Below are positions 16,490-24,832 of a stretch of 64,000 bases of DNA, piece after piece. Positions within the stretch are counted from its first letter, which is position 1. Each line of letters begins with the position of its first letter. The DNA comes from Jidongwangia harbinensis (lineage in GTDB: Bacteria > Actinomycetota > Actinomycetes > Mycobacteriales > Micromonosporaceae), in contig NZ_JAIWNC010000018.1 of assembly GCF_020216025.1 (NCBI RefSeq), positions 1 to 64,000 of the forward strand. Direction: 5' to 3'. The notes under the pieces are model-generated. The model worked only from the letters and a program-made list of their open reading frames with translations. It did no database searches and was not told the origin of the DNA. The position numbers and the translations under genes were made by a program.

Positions 16490-17179
16490 GTGAACCGGCT
16501 CCCGATCCGGATCGGATGGCGCGTCGCGTCGGTCGGCCTGCTGCTCGCCGGCCTGGTCAGCGGCGTGTACCTCGGCCAGGACCGGGACGTCCGGCAGCAC
16601 GGGGTGTCGCGGAACGCCGGGCACGTCGAGGTCGACGACATCCAGCTGCTGAAGGAGCGGCACAACGCGCACGCGGCCGCCCGCGCCTGGCAGCGCGAGG
16701 CCGAGGGCGTCGCCGCCGAGCGGGCCGCGGTCGAGGCCAGGACCGCCGCCGCCAAGGCCAAGAAGATCGAGACCCGGGTGATCGCGAAGAAGAAGGCGGC
16801 CGAGGAGAAGAAGAAGGCCGAACAGAACGGCGGTACGGTCGAGTTCACCGGACCGATCCCCGACTCGTGCGACGAGTACAGCGGCAACCGCGAGATCGGA
16901 TGCGCGCTGATGCTGGAGGCCGGCTTCAAGATCGACCAGTTCCCCTGCCTGGACAAGCTCTGGAAGCACGAGAGCGGCTGGAACCACCGCGCCGAGAACC
17001 CCAACTCCGGCGCCTACGGCATTCCGCAGGCCTACCCGGGCAGCAAGATGAGCTCCGTCGGCTCCGACTGGCGGAGCAACCCGGCGACCCAGATCAAGTG
17101 GGGTCTCGGCTACATCGAGGGCCGGTACGACACCCCGTGCGGCGCGTGGTCCCACTTCCAGGACGCCGGGTCCTACTAG
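16490..17179 (+). CDS. Secreted transglycosylase-like (SLT-fold) protein with charged linker
   Basis: A 229-aa protein starting at GTG 16490 with GAAGGGA upstream. An N-terminal membrane/signal segment (about 10-28) is followed by an Ala/Lys/Glu-rich helical stretch (about 55-115, probably coiled coil). The C-terminal domain has CLDKLWKHESGWNHRAENPNSGAYGIPQAYPGSKM, with the catalytic Glu in HESGW and GAYGIPQ, typical of lytic transglycosylase-like folds in actinobacterial secreted proteins. Cysteine pairs in the C-terminal domain suggest extracellular location. A cell-wall lytic role is inferred from the family. Confidence 0.8.
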   Translation: MNRLPIRIGWRVASVGLLLAGLVSGVYLGQDRDVRQHGVSRNAGHVEVDDIQLLKERHNAHAAARAWQREAEGVAAERAAVEARTAAAKAKKIETRVIAKKKAAEEKKKAEQNGGTVEFTGPIPDSCDEYSGNREIGCALMLEAGFKIDQFPCLDKLWKHESGWNHRAENPNSGAYGIPQAYPGSKMSSVGSDWRSNPATQIKWGLGYIEGRYDTPCGAWSHFQDAGSY

Positions 17180-17198
17180 CCTCCGTTCCAGACGGGGC

Positions 17199-17380
17199 GG
17201 TGGCCGATTCCTTCTCCGAATGTGCGAGCACGATCGTCGCGTCGATGTCCAGCACGAACCCCGGCAGCGCCCGCGCGAGGACCTGGTGGCGGGCAACGAG
17301 CGGCGCGTCTCCTGCACCTGCAGCCAGGCCAGTTCGGTCTTGTCAGCAAGATCGGTGAGCAGGCGGGACCGGCATGACCG
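17199..17380 (-). pseudogene. Remnant of an IS1380-family transposase
   Basis: On the minus strand one frame reads GFVLDIDATIVLAHSEKESAT, which matches the DDE block of IS1380 transposases (around VVDIDATxVxxHSEKEqAxPT). Upstream in a different frame is LLTDLADKTELAWLQVQETR. Only about 60 codons remain, with a frameshift. It fills much of the 17180-17515 gap; the rest shows nothing. Confidence 0.6.
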
Positions 17381-17515
17381 ACCACACCCCGGGCCCCACC
17401 GCTGACGACAACCTTCGGACGCGTGCCGGTACTCTGCTCTGCACCTTTCGCGTTCCGCGGTCCGCCACCCGTCAGCCTCAGTGAAGGCGCAAGGTTAACG
17501 ACTCACGACGCCAGG

Positions 17516-18397
17516 TTAAGCGGTGGTGACCACGCCGTCGACGATTCGAACCGGGATTCTGGCCAGCGGTGCCGGTGGTGGCCCGCCGGTCACTTGGCCG
17601 TTGCGGTCGAACTTACCGCCGTGGCAGGGACAGCGGAATCCGTTGTCCTCCACGCTGACGGGGCACCCCTGATGTGTGCAGGCAGCTCTGAAGGCGAGGT
17701 AGGAGTCGGGTGCGGGATGCAGCAGATAGGCCATGCCGCCGTCGGAAGTTGTGAACTTCAAGGACTCACCGACGGACAGTTCGGCGACTGGCACGATTGC
17801 CAACCCGGTAACAGCCGCGTTGTTAGCCCTTCTGCCACCCCTCCGGCCGAGTGCGACTGCACTGCCCACGCTGACGCCGGCCGCGGCGAGCGTCGTCGCA
17901 ATGGAGCCGCCGATAATCATTGTTCGCCGTTCGGCGTTTCCCTCGGGCCACCGCCTACGCACGGCGGTGCGCAGGCGGTTCGCTATCGAAAATCTACCGT
18001 GATCCCCGACGATCGCCAGTGGCGTCCAGGCGAAGGCGACGAATATGTCTGCACCGAGATAGTAGGGGCTGACGTTCCAGCTTATTGTGAGGAAGAAGCT
18101 GAGTGCCAGAAGGGCACCACCGATTGCCGCGACGCGGGTCCAAAACCCGACCAGGACGGCCGCTCCGATGGCAACCTCACCGAAGGCAATCGCCAGCCCT
18201 GTGAACGTCGAGTATTCGGCGCTCAGTCGAACGACGGCTCCGATCGGCGAGGTCTCGGCGGCCGTCAGCATCTGCTGCTTGACGCCGAGCGGTGATGACG
18301 GATCCAGATAGACTCTGTCGAATATTTTGGAGAGGCCGGCATACAGGAAGGTGAAGCCGAGGAAGAAACGCAGGGGCCACAGTGCGAGGTCTCTCAT
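17516..18397 (-). CDS. DoxX-type membrane domain fused to a Rieske [2Fe-2S] domain
   Basis: A 293-aa fusion. Residues 1-135 form a DoxX-like four-helix membrane unit (MRDLALWPLRFFLGFTFLYAGLSKI). A further hydrophobic segment at about 161-184 leads into a C-terminal Rieske domain outside the membrane. Cluster ligands are C240 and H242 (CTHQGC) and C256 and H259 (CPCHGG), with C245 and C258 placed for the stabilising disulfide. Its ATG overlaps the stop of the copper monooxygenase gene (ATGA, 18394-18397), implying coupled translation. The likely role is electron transfer from the membrane to the monooxygenase; this is inference from the fusion and the overlap. Confidence 0.85.
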   Translation of the reverse strand: MRDLALWPLRFFLGFTFLYAGLSKIFDRVYLDPSSPLGVKQQMLTAAETSPIGAVVRLSAEYSTFTGLAIAFGEVAIGAAVLVGFWTRVAAIGGALLALSFFLTISWNVSPYYLGADIFVAFAWTPLAIVGDHGRFSIANRLRTAVRRRWPEGNAERRTMIIGGSIATTLAAAGVSVGSAVALGRRGGRRANNAAVTGLAIVPVAELSVGESLKFTTSDGGMAYLLHPAPDSYLAFRAACTHQGCPVSVEDNGFRCPCHGGKFDRNGQVTGGPPPAPLARIPVRIVDGVVTTA

Positions 18398-19560
18398 GAC
18401 GCCGAAACGGTGAGCAGGCCGGTGCACATTTCATCGGTTGTTCCGTCGCCCCAGATAACGTATCGCGGTGGAGTGTTCTTGAGCTGCGGCAGTTTTCGGC
18501 GAAGGGTGGCGTCGTGGGTGCAGGTGAGCTTGAGTGTGTCTCCCTTCTTAAGGTCGACAGGGGCTGGCAGCAGGTGCAGCGCTTGGTCGTCGAAGTTGAA
18601 GGTCGGAACGTCGAGAAGGGTCTGCTGCTCGGGCGTTCCCGGGTTGAGCTCCACCTTGATCGACTTGCCCAGCATGTGCATGTGCCCGCGCGTAGCGTGG
18701 ATGGTGATCGGTTCCGGAACCTGAATGGTGCAGGTCTGGGTGTTGCCCGGCTTGGGAGCGGTGTGCCCGCATTCCCGGAGTAGCTCGTCCGCCTTGCCAC
18801 CTTCCTGCTCACCGAAGCGCTTCTTGACGTCGGCGAACGAGGCGGCGCGTTCACATAGCGGGCCGGATTCGTTCTCGGCGCACGGCAGTTCGATCGGCCC
18901 GTTCATCGGCAGTGTGTCCAGCGCAATTGTGGTAGCAGTCCCCTTGGTGACACGCAACCGGACCTGGGACTGGTCGGATTCGGCGGCCTTGCCGTTGGTG
19001 GTGAGAAGGTTGTAGTGGACCTGCAGAATCACCAAACTGCCGGGTTCCATGCGATATCCGACGTCACCATCGAAAAGAGTCTCCTTGGCGCCGGGCGTCC
19101 AGGTATCCACCCACGTTGAGGAACTCAGGCCATCATTGCCGAAACAGGTGTAGCCCTCGCCCGGATCCGCGGCGTCCTTCGTGCGGGCGGCGGCGGCTTC
19201 CTTCGGGTCGACCACATAGGTGATGGCATGATGCGCGATCGGCTCGTTCTGGGCTTGGAACTGGATGCCGGTCAAGTATTCCTGACCAGCGGCCTTCGGA
19301 TCCAGCACCATACATCGATACTCGTCCGTGCCGCCGTTCGGCGGAGTCGGCGTGTAGGACTTCGCCACGGTCAACTCGACGAACCGCTCGCCAGGCCGTA
19401 GCGGCAGAGCTGGCGCATCCGATGACGCGTGGCTGTGCGAGGGTGCCGCCGGCTCCGTGATGCCGGAATCGCTGTTACCACAGGCCGAGACCGTCGCCAG
19501 CAGGGCGCCCACGACGACGGCGACGGCCGGACCGGTTCTGAGTTCCACCATGTTCCTCAT
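18394..19560 (-). CDS. Secreted dicopper monooxygenase lipoprotein (PHM/DBM-like), paralogue 2
   Basis: A 388-aa paralogue of the protein at 7978-9210. The lipobox VSAC is at residue 27. Copper ligands are conserved: H110-H111 (PIAHHAI), H182 (VHYN), H293 and H295 (RGHMHMLG) and M378 (DEMC). Cysteine positions are largely shared with paralogue 1. The start is uncertain between ATG 19560 and ATG 19551; GAGGA precedes the latter at short distance. It is the first gene of a two-gene unit with the DoxX-Rieske fusion and is divergent from a NarL-type sensor kinase. A redox-linked hydroxylation outside the membrane is expected; substrate unknown. Confidence 0.85.
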   Translation of the reverse strand: MRNMVELRTGPAVAVVVGALLATVSACGNSDSGITEPAAPSHSHASSDAPALPLRPGERFVELTVAKSYTPTPPNGGTDEYRCMVLDPKAAGQEYLTGIQFQAQNEPIAHHAITYVVDPKEAAAARTKDAADPGEGYTCFGNDGLSSSTWVDTWTPGAKETLFDGDVGYRMEPGSLVILQVHYNLLTTNGKAAESDQSQVRLRVTKGTATTIALDTLPMNGPIELPCAENESGPLCERAASFADVKKRFGEQEGGKADELLRECGHTAPKPGNTQTCTIQVPEPITIHATRGHMHMLGKSIKVELNPGTPEQQTLLDVPTFNFDDQALHLLPAPVDLKKGDTLKLTCTHDATLRRKLPQLKNTPPRYVIWGDGTTDEMCTGLLTVSAS

Positions 19561-19644
19561 AGGGATAAATGGTGTGGGCGGGGGCCATTGGTGAGCATCC
19601 TCCCGTTGGTGGCAAACCAAGCTCCTCCCCCGGGTGTAGGCAGG

Positions 19645-19657
19645 GGTACGGAGTACC
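19645..19657. promoter_or_regulatory. Palindrome in the copper monooxygenase / two-component divergent promoter
   Basis: GGTAC-GGA-GTACC is a perfect 5+5 inverted repeat in the 145-bp gap between the monooxygenase start (19560, minus) and the kinase start (19706, plus). It is a plausible operator for the NarL-type response regulator at 20878. The function is inferred from position only, and a 10-bp palindrome can occur by chance. Confidence 0.35.
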
Positions 19658-19705
19658 GCAGAAGGACGATGCGGGTGCGCACGACGCCCGCCTACCATCG
19701 CCGCC

Positions 19706-20881
19706 ATGACGCCGAAGCGGGTGCTACCCGGAATCTCCGACGCGATTCGGAAGTACCCGGTCCTCGGAGACACGTTTCTGGCTACGGCTCTGGCCTTGAC
19801 GGCGACTGCGTTGGCGCTGATCGAGTCCTCGCCGGAGAGACACCTCCCCACGACGACCGCCGACCTTGTCGCGTTCGTCTTCGCGGTGATCGCCGTCGCC
19901 GCGCGCCGCCGGTTCACCGTCGCGGCCATGCTCGTCAGCGTCGCCGCGGCGACTGCGCTTACCGCCATCGCGCATCGTCAGGATCCGGTCCTGACGGCGG
20001 CGATCGTCCTGCTGATATACACGTTTGCGACCCGTACCGAGCGACAAACCGCTTGGCTCACCGCGGGTGGCGTCGCCGCTTTCTTGACCATCGGCACGCT
20101 CCTCTGGGACCCCTTGAACGGGCACAGGCTCAGCACCATTGCCGCGATCGGCGTCGGCGCCGCGATCGGTGATGCGACTCGCAGTCGCCTCGCCTACGTT
20201 GCCGAGGTGGAGCACCGGGCGCGGCAGACCGAACAGTCCCGCGATGAAGAGGCGCGGCACCGTGTCGCGCAGGAACGGGTACGAATCGCGCGGGACATTC
20301 ACGACGTCGTCGCACACCACATTGCGGCGGTCAAGGTGCTGGCGGCCGGGGCGAGGCGCATCGTGGACCACCGTCCGGAGCAGGTCACCCCGGCTCTGGA
20401 ACACATCAGCCAGCTGGCGGACGATGTGCTCAAGGAGATGGCATCCGTCATCGGCCTCTTGCGCCAAGAGCCCGATCAGGATGCACTCACGATTGAACCG
20501 GCCCGGGGACTTGCCAGCCTCCATCGGCTCATCTGCGACTTTACGGCGACGGGCCTGTGTGTCGAGCGCCAACAGATTGGAGTTCCCCGGAAGCTGCCGG
20601 CCATGGCAGATCTGGTGGCCTATCGAATCATACAAGAGGGTCTTACGAACGCTTGGAAGTACGGTGACGGGAAGGCTCACCTGACCATCACCTACACCAG
20701 CGCCGGGGTCACCGTCGACATTATCAACAAGGTTGGCCAAGGCTATTCCGGGCAGAGTTTTGGTTACGGCATTCTCGGCATGGGCGAACGGGTGGCCGCG
20801 AACGGCGGAAGATTCGCGGTCGGCCACGCTGAAGGGAACGCATTTTCGGTCCGAGCCGAACTGTCCGCGCCGGCGTCATGA
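19706..20881 (+). CDS. NarL-type sensor histidine kinase (HisKA_3)
   Basis: A 391-aa membrane kinase. The N-terminal 150 residues hold about five hydrophobic segments without a large extracytoplasmic loop. The dimerisation/phosphoacceptor box is ARDIHDVVAHHIAAV, typical of HisKA_3, and the ATPase region includes YRIIQEGLTNAWKY and GYGILGMGERV. It overlaps the response regulator by 4 bp. Being divergent from the monooxygenase-Rieske pair suggests that it controls them, perhaps in response to membrane redox state or copper; that is inference. Confidence 0.9.
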   Translation: MTPKRVLPGISDAIRKYPVLGDTFLATALALTATALALIESSPERHLPTTTADLVAFVFAVIAVAARRRFTVAAMLVSVAAATALTAIAHRQDPVLTAAIVLLIYTFATRTERQTAWLTAGGVAAFLTIGTLLWDPLNGHRLSTIAAIGVGAAIGDATRSRLAYVAEVEHRARQTEQSRDEEARHRVAQERVRIARDIHDVVAHHIAAVKVLAAGARRIVDHRPEQVTPALEHISQLADDVLKEMASVIGLLRQEPDQDALTIEPARGLASLHRLICDFTATGLCVERQQIGVPRKLPAMADLVAYRIIQEGLTNAWKYGDGKAHLTITYTSAGVTVDIINKVGQGYSGQSFGYGILGMGERVAANGGRFAVGHAEGNAFSVRAELSAPAS

Positions 20882-21570
20882 CCATTAGATTGTTGCTCGT
20901 CGACGACCAGACCCTGGTCCGGGCAGGATTCCGTATGTTCGTGGATCCGGAACCCGACATCGAGGTCGTCGGAGAAGCTAGCAATGGTATCGAGGCGGTT
21001 GCCCTTGCCCGTACGCTGCGCGCCGACGTCGTCCTCATGGACCTGCGCATGCCCGACATGGATGGACTGGAGGCCACCCGGTTGATGGCACAAGCCGAGG
21101 ATCTGGCCGCCGTCCGAGTGCTGGTCCTGACGACGTTCGAGGACGATGAGAACGTAATCCTTGCGCTGCGAGCTGGCGCTAGCGGCTTCCTCGGCAAGCA
21201 TGTGGAACCGGCCGAACTAGCCAACGCGATCCGGGTGGTGGCGACGGGCGAAGCGCTGTTGTCTCCCAGCGCGACAAAGGGGCTGATCAGCCACTTTCTG
21301 AACCAGCCAATGGCCGCTTCGCTGCCTGTCGCGCCCAGCCTGACGCAGCTCACCAATCGGGAGAGGGAGGTCTTGTCGCTAGTTGCCTGCGGCCTGTCCA
21401 ACGAGGAAATCGCCGGTCGGCTTCACTTGTCGCGGCTGACGGTTAAGTCACACGTAACGCGAACGATGACCAAACTCGGCGCACGCGACCGTGCACAGCT
21501 CGTCGTGATTGCGTATCAGAGCAAGCTAGTCCGCATCGATGAGCCGTACCCGCCAGAGTCTTCGGCGTGA
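20878..21570 (+). CDS. NarL/LuxR-family response regulator
   Basis: A 230-aa partner of the kinase ending at 20881. The receiver domain has D9/D10 and the phosphoacceptor D55 in VVLMDLRMPDMDG. The C-terminal LuxR helix-turn-helix reads LTNREREVLSLVACGLSNEEIAGRLHLSRLTVKSHV. The ATG overlaps the kinase stop (ATGA), so the pair is translationally coupled. It ends about 80 bp before the convergent TetR gene. Confidence 0.93.
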   Translation: MTIRLLLVDDQTLVRAGFRMFVDPEPDIEVVGEASNGIEAVALARTLRADVVLMDLRMPDMDGLEATRLMAQAEDLAAVRVLVLTTFEDDENVILALRAGASGFLGKHVEPAELANAIRVVATGEALLSPSATKGLISHFLNQPMAASLPVAPSLTQLTNREREVLSLVACGLSNEEIAGRLHLSRLTVKSHVTRTMTKLGARDRAQLVVIAYQSKLVRIDEPYPPESSA

Positions 21571-21652
21571 TGGCATCGCCGATGCCAGCTCCCCGGCTGG
21601 CAGCAGGTTGCGCTGTTTCGAGCACCGGGGTGCGCGAGCCTGACAGACGCGG

Positions 21653-22291
21653 TCACTTGCCGAGTTGGGCGGCGAGGCCGTCGAGCAGAAGGGCGAGGTG
21701 CCGTTCGAACCGCCGGTCGCCTTCATCCCGGACGTACCCGGCCTCCCTGACCAGGGGCATGTCTTCGCCGAGCCAGGCGTCGCGCTCCGCGAGCGAGTAC
21801 CGGGTCTGGTCGGCCTCGGCCGACTGGCGGCGTTCCTGCTCCTCGATGACGAAGCCGACCACGAACGCGGTGACCAGGTCGACCGCGTCGGTGGCACCGG
21901 CGAGGTCGAACCCGTCCGCGATCAAGCGGGCCAGCCAGGGTTCCAGCGTGCGTAACACCTCGGGGTCGGTGATCCGGGCGCCGCTGAAGGTGCGGGCGCC
22001 GTCGCGATGCAGCAGGTACTCCGCCCGCAGGGCGCGGGCGAAGGTCGCCGAGGCGGCGCGCCAATCGGTGCCGGAAGGGCTCTGGGCCAGGGCGCGGGCG
22101 ACGCGTCGGTGCACCACGGTGCTCATCTCGTCGAGCAGTTCCTGCTTGTCGCGCACGTGCCAGTAGAGCGCGGGCGCTTTCACGTCGAGGCGTGCGGCGA
22201 GCGCCCGGACCGTTACAGCGTCGATGCCCTTCTCATCGAGCAGATCCAATGCCGCCGCCACGATGCGGTCCCGGGTGATGCCCTTGGCCAT
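21653..22291 (-). CDS. TetR-family regulator (TetR_C-like)
   Basis: A 212-aa repressor with the N-terminal helix-turn-helix RIVAAALDLLDEKGIDAVTVRALAARLDVKAPALYWHVRDKQELL, the form seen in classical TetR-type proteins, and a C-terminal ligand domain containing EPWLARLIADGF. An operator-like palindrome (22301-22313) lies just upstream of its start. A related perfect palindrome lies upstream of the adjacent oxidoreductase unit, so it probably controls both. A strong terminator separates it from the preceding gene. Confidence 0.92.
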   Translation of the reverse strand: MAKGITRDRIVAAALDLLDEKGIDAVTVRALAARLDVKAPALYWHVRDKQELLDEMSTVVHRRVARALAQSPSGTDWRAASATFARALRAEYLLHRDGARTFSGARITDPEVLRTLEPWLARLIADGFDLAGATDAVDLVTAFVVGFVIEEQERRQSAEADQTRYSLAERDAWLGEDMPLVREAGYVRDEGDRRFERHLALLLDGLAAQLGK

Positions 22292-22300
22292 GGGAACAGT

Positions 22301-22313
22301 TTAACGTCGCTAA
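22301..22313. promoter_or_regulatory. Putative TetR operator at its own promoter
   Basis: TTAAC-GTC-GCTAA, one mismatch from the perfect TTAAC-N3-GTTAA found at 24489-24501, lies ten bases upstream of the TetR start codon. The same half-sites at both promoters point to autoregulation. Binding is inferred. Confidence 0.55.
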
Positions 22314-22320
22314 GGAGCGT

Positions 22321-22358
22321 GGGCGCCATCCCCCGTTGCCGGTGCGGGGATGGCGCCC
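22321..22358 (-). terminator. Intrinsic terminator after the lipocalin-like gene
   Basis: A perfect 13-bp stem (22321-22333 with 22346-22358) closes a 12-base loop, 14 bases beyond the stop of the minus-strand gene at 22372. It separates that unit from tetR, which therefore needs its own promoter. Confidence 0.8.
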
Positions 22359-22371
22359 AGCGCCGACCGGG

Positions 22372-23442
22372 TCAGGGCTTCCAGTTGCCGATCATCTCGA
22401 CATAGTTTCTTCCGCTGACCTTGGTGTTCTGATAGGTGCCGGTGAAGGCGGCGGTGGCCTCCAGGCGCCCGTTGTCGCCCTGGGCGAATTCCTGATTGTC
22501 GGTTCCGGTGATGTCGACCGTGAGGTCGGCCGAGAGCGCGGGAATCTTGATCCGCCAGCGGGTCGGGTACCTCTGGCCGCTGGTGGGGCTCGTCCAGAAC
22601 TGGTTCGCACGCTTGGCGACCGGTTCGACCGCGACGACCTCGTGGGAGCCGTCGCGGTGCACGACGGTCGCCCAGGAATTCTCACCTGTGTCGGTGAGCG
22701 TGTCCCAGATGGCCACGGCGTCGCCGTTGGGCAGGTTGAGGTTCATCCAGGTCCAGTGCAGGCTCGGGTCGTCCGGGGTCGGTCCCCACTGGCGGTCCAG
22801 CCAGGACCGGCCGGTCACCCGCTGGGCCTTGCCGTCGATGGTCAGGGTGCCGGTCGTCCGCATGTCCGGTAGGGCGTACTCGTAGTTGGTGTCGCCGAGG
22901 ATGGGGAACACTCCCGTGCCGCCGTAGTACAGGACCGGTCCCCGCGAGGTGAGCGTGACGTCGAGGGAGCCCCACGGCACGGTGAGCGACACCGACATTC
23001 GCTCCGCGTTCCCGGTCCACTTCAGTCCGGGCGCCGAGATGTCCAGGCCGGTGGTGCTCCAGTGGTAGTCCTCCGGGTCGACGCCAAGCATGTAGTTCTT
23101 GTACCAGCCGGTGGTCACGTCGGTGACCGCGAACGACACCAGTCGTCCGAACCCCTTGGGGACGTTGATGGTGTGCACCAGTAGCCCGATGTCGTGGCCG
23201 CCGGCCTTTACCTGGCTGGTGAAGTAGATGGAGTCGGCCCAGCGCGTCTCCGGTCCGGGCGGCTTGGATCCCAGGTCCGCGTCGGGGTCGACCATCGCCG
23301 GAATCCCGTTGTCCACGGTGGTGGCGGGTGTGCCCCGGGTCGATTCGCCGGCAGCCTGTGCGCCGGTCGGCACGAGGGTGGAGCAGAGCAGTGCGGTCAG
23401 GGCGACGGCAGCGCCCACTTTGGTTGCGGTCGTTCTTTTCAA
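22372..23442 (-). CDS. Secreted CrtC/AttH-type lipocalin-like protein
   Basis: A 356-aa exported protein with a signal peptide (about 1-30, ending AQAAG). It has the two-lobed lipocalin-like fold of the CrtC/AttH family: WADSIYFTSQVKAGGHDIGLLVHTI in the first lobe and RSWLDRQWGPTPDDPSLHWTWMNLNLPNGDAVAIW in the second, the latter being the most conserved segment. Some members are carotenoid hydratases and others act on lipids or polyketides, so the reaction cannot be fixed here. It lies 39 bp after the oxidoreductase gene and probably shares its promoter. Confidence 0.82.
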   Translation of the reverse strand: MKRTTATKVGAAVALTALLCSTLVPTGAQAAGESTRGTPATTVDNGIPAMVDPDADLGSKPPGPETRWADSIYFTSQVKAGGHDIGLLVHTINVPKGFGRLVSFAVTDVTTGWYKNYMLGVDPEDYHWSTTGLDISAPGLKWTGNAERMSVSLTVPWGSLDVTLTSRGPVLYYGGTGVFPILGDTNYEYALPDMRTTGTLTIDGKAQRVTGRSWLDRQWGPTPDDPSLHWTWMNLNLPNGDAVAIWDTLTDTGENSWATVVHRDGSHEVVAVEPVAKRANQFWTSPTSGQRYPTRWRIKIPALSADLTVDITGTDNQEFAQGDNGRLEATAAFTGTYQNTKVSGRNYVEMIGNWKP

Positions 23443-23481
23443 CGGAACCTCCGATGGTGATGAAGAGCGATGACGTTCAGG

Positions 23482-24444
23482 TCAGTCCGGGACCACCACG
23501 GCCCGGGTACGTCCCCGGTGCGCCCACGCGTCGCCGACGCGACTGAGCGGGTAGGCGGTGTACGGCGCGTGCAACCTGCCGTCGGCGAGGTGCAGCATGA
23601 CCGCGGGGATCACGGCCAGCATCTGCTCCTTGGTCACCGCGCCGATGCCACTGCCGGTGACCCGGAACCGCCGACTGCGCAACAGCGCCGCGGGCAGCGC
23701 CGCATGGTCCCCGGCCAGCGAACCGACCTGCACATAGGCGACGCCGGGGGTGTTGTCGTCATGCATGCCGGTCCCGCCCAGCGCGGCGAAGGCAGCCACG
23801 GCGACCCAGCCCCACAGATAGTCGAGGACCAACGTCGGCGGCGTGCCGGCGAAAGCCGTACGCAGAGCCGCGGCCAACGCCTCCGGTGTGGCGTCCGCGA
23901 GCGACACGGTGGTGGCGCCCAGGCTCCGCAGCCGGTCCAGCGCCTCGGGGTCACGTCCGGCGGCGACGACCCGCTCGGCTCCGAGAGCGAAGGCCGACTG
24001 CACCGCCATGCTCCCCGACACGCCGGTCGCCCCGAGCACGAGCACCGTGTCGAGAGCGCCCACTTCCTCGCGCCGGTCGGCCAGGGCCACCCAGCCGGAC
24101 GTGCCCGGGTTGATACCGGCGGCGATCGCCAGCGGATCGGCCCCGGCCGGCAGGTCCAGCGCGAACGGGGTGGCCATCCGCTCGGCCATGGTGCCCCACG
24201 GCGCCTGGGCGAAGCCGGTGTAGACCAGGCGCCCGTCGCCGGTGCGGGCGACCGCGTCGATGCCGGGTACCAACGGATAGACGTTCGTACTGCGGTAGTG
24301 CCGGCCGGCGGCGACCCCGCGTACGACGTTGTGCACACCGGCACCGACCAGGTGCAGCGCTTCCAGGCCGGGCGGTGGCTCCGGATCCGGGAAGTCGGCA
24401 CAGACGGGCGGTGACTCAGGGGCGGTGACCACAGCAGCGCGCAT
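23482..24444 (-). CDS. Zinc-binding-type alcohol dehydrogenase / quinone oxidoreductase
   Basis: A 320-aa medium-chain dehydrogenase-like protein. A shortened GroES-like N-terminal part (..YPLVPGIDAVARTGDGRLVYTG) is followed by the Rossmann loop VLVLGATGVSGSMAVQSAFALGA and DYLWGWVAVA. The usual catalytic zinc cysteine and GHE motif are absent, so a zinc-free reductase is more likely. It is the first gene of the unit that includes the lipocalin-like protein, and its promoter contains two TTAAC-type palindromes matching the one before tetR. Confidence 0.85.
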   Translation of the reverse strand: MRAAVVTAPESPPVCADFPDPEPPPGLEALHLVGAGVHNVVRGVAAGRHYRSTNVYPLVPGIDAVARTGDGRLVYTGFAQAPWGTMAERMATPFALDLPAGADPLAIAAGINPGTSGWVALADRREEVGALDTVLVLGATGVSGSMAVQSAFALGAERVVAAGRDPEALDRLRSLGATTVSLADATPEALAAALRTAFAGTPPTLVLDYLWGWVAVAAFAALGGTGMHDDNTPGVAYVQVGSLAGDHAALPAALLRSRRFRVTGSGIGAVTKEQMLAVIPAVMLHLADGRLHAPYTAYPLSRVGDAWAHRGRTRAVVVPD

Positions 24445-24453
24445 CAGCTCTCC

Positions 24454-24501
24454 TTAACTAAGTTCAACTGACTGCATCCCAGAGTCCCTTAACACCGTTA
24501 A
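24454..24501. promoter_or_regulatory. Pair of TetR-type operators before the oxidoreductase unit
   Basis: TTAAC-TAA-GTTCAA (24454-24467) lies ten bases upstream of the oxidoreductase start, and the perfect palindrome TTAAC-ACC-GTTAA (24489-24501) lies a little further up. The match to 22301-22313 near tetR makes them strong candidates for its binding sites. The rest of the 24445-24832 gap holds one more palindrome (24722) and no gene. Confidence 0.6.
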
Positions 24502-24721
24502 AGTGTCAAGGGCAGGTTGGGGCTCGACGGCCGGCGGGCGTCACGGTCGGGAACCGGCTCCAGCTCGACCTCGACACTTCTCCGGTGAGATCACGCAGGC
24601 TCGGCCGGAAGGACGAAAGAACCCGGCCGAACACCCCGTCGGCATGCATCTGTGCAGCTCACATACGTTCATGAGCCGGCCGGGACTCGCGCTCACCAGG
24701 TTCGGCCCGTGGCGCCGACTA

Positions 24722-24733
24722 GTACCGCGGTAC
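24722..24733. promoter_or_regulatory. GTACCGCGGTAC palindrome upstream of the ABC transporter unit
   Basis: A perfect 12-bp palindrome about 100 bases before the ABC ATPase start. The same core, extended to 24 bp, stands about 110 bases before the gene at the far end of this locus (29262-29285). It is a candidate operator for the response regulator encoded at 27971. Confidence 0.5.
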
Positions 24734-24832
24734 CACGGCGTCGTCGAAACGTCGGACCGGAGTACGACGGTTCGTTCCCCGCCCAGACCTAGCGTTCTGG
24801 TGACAGACAACAGATCCGGCGATGGAGGCACC

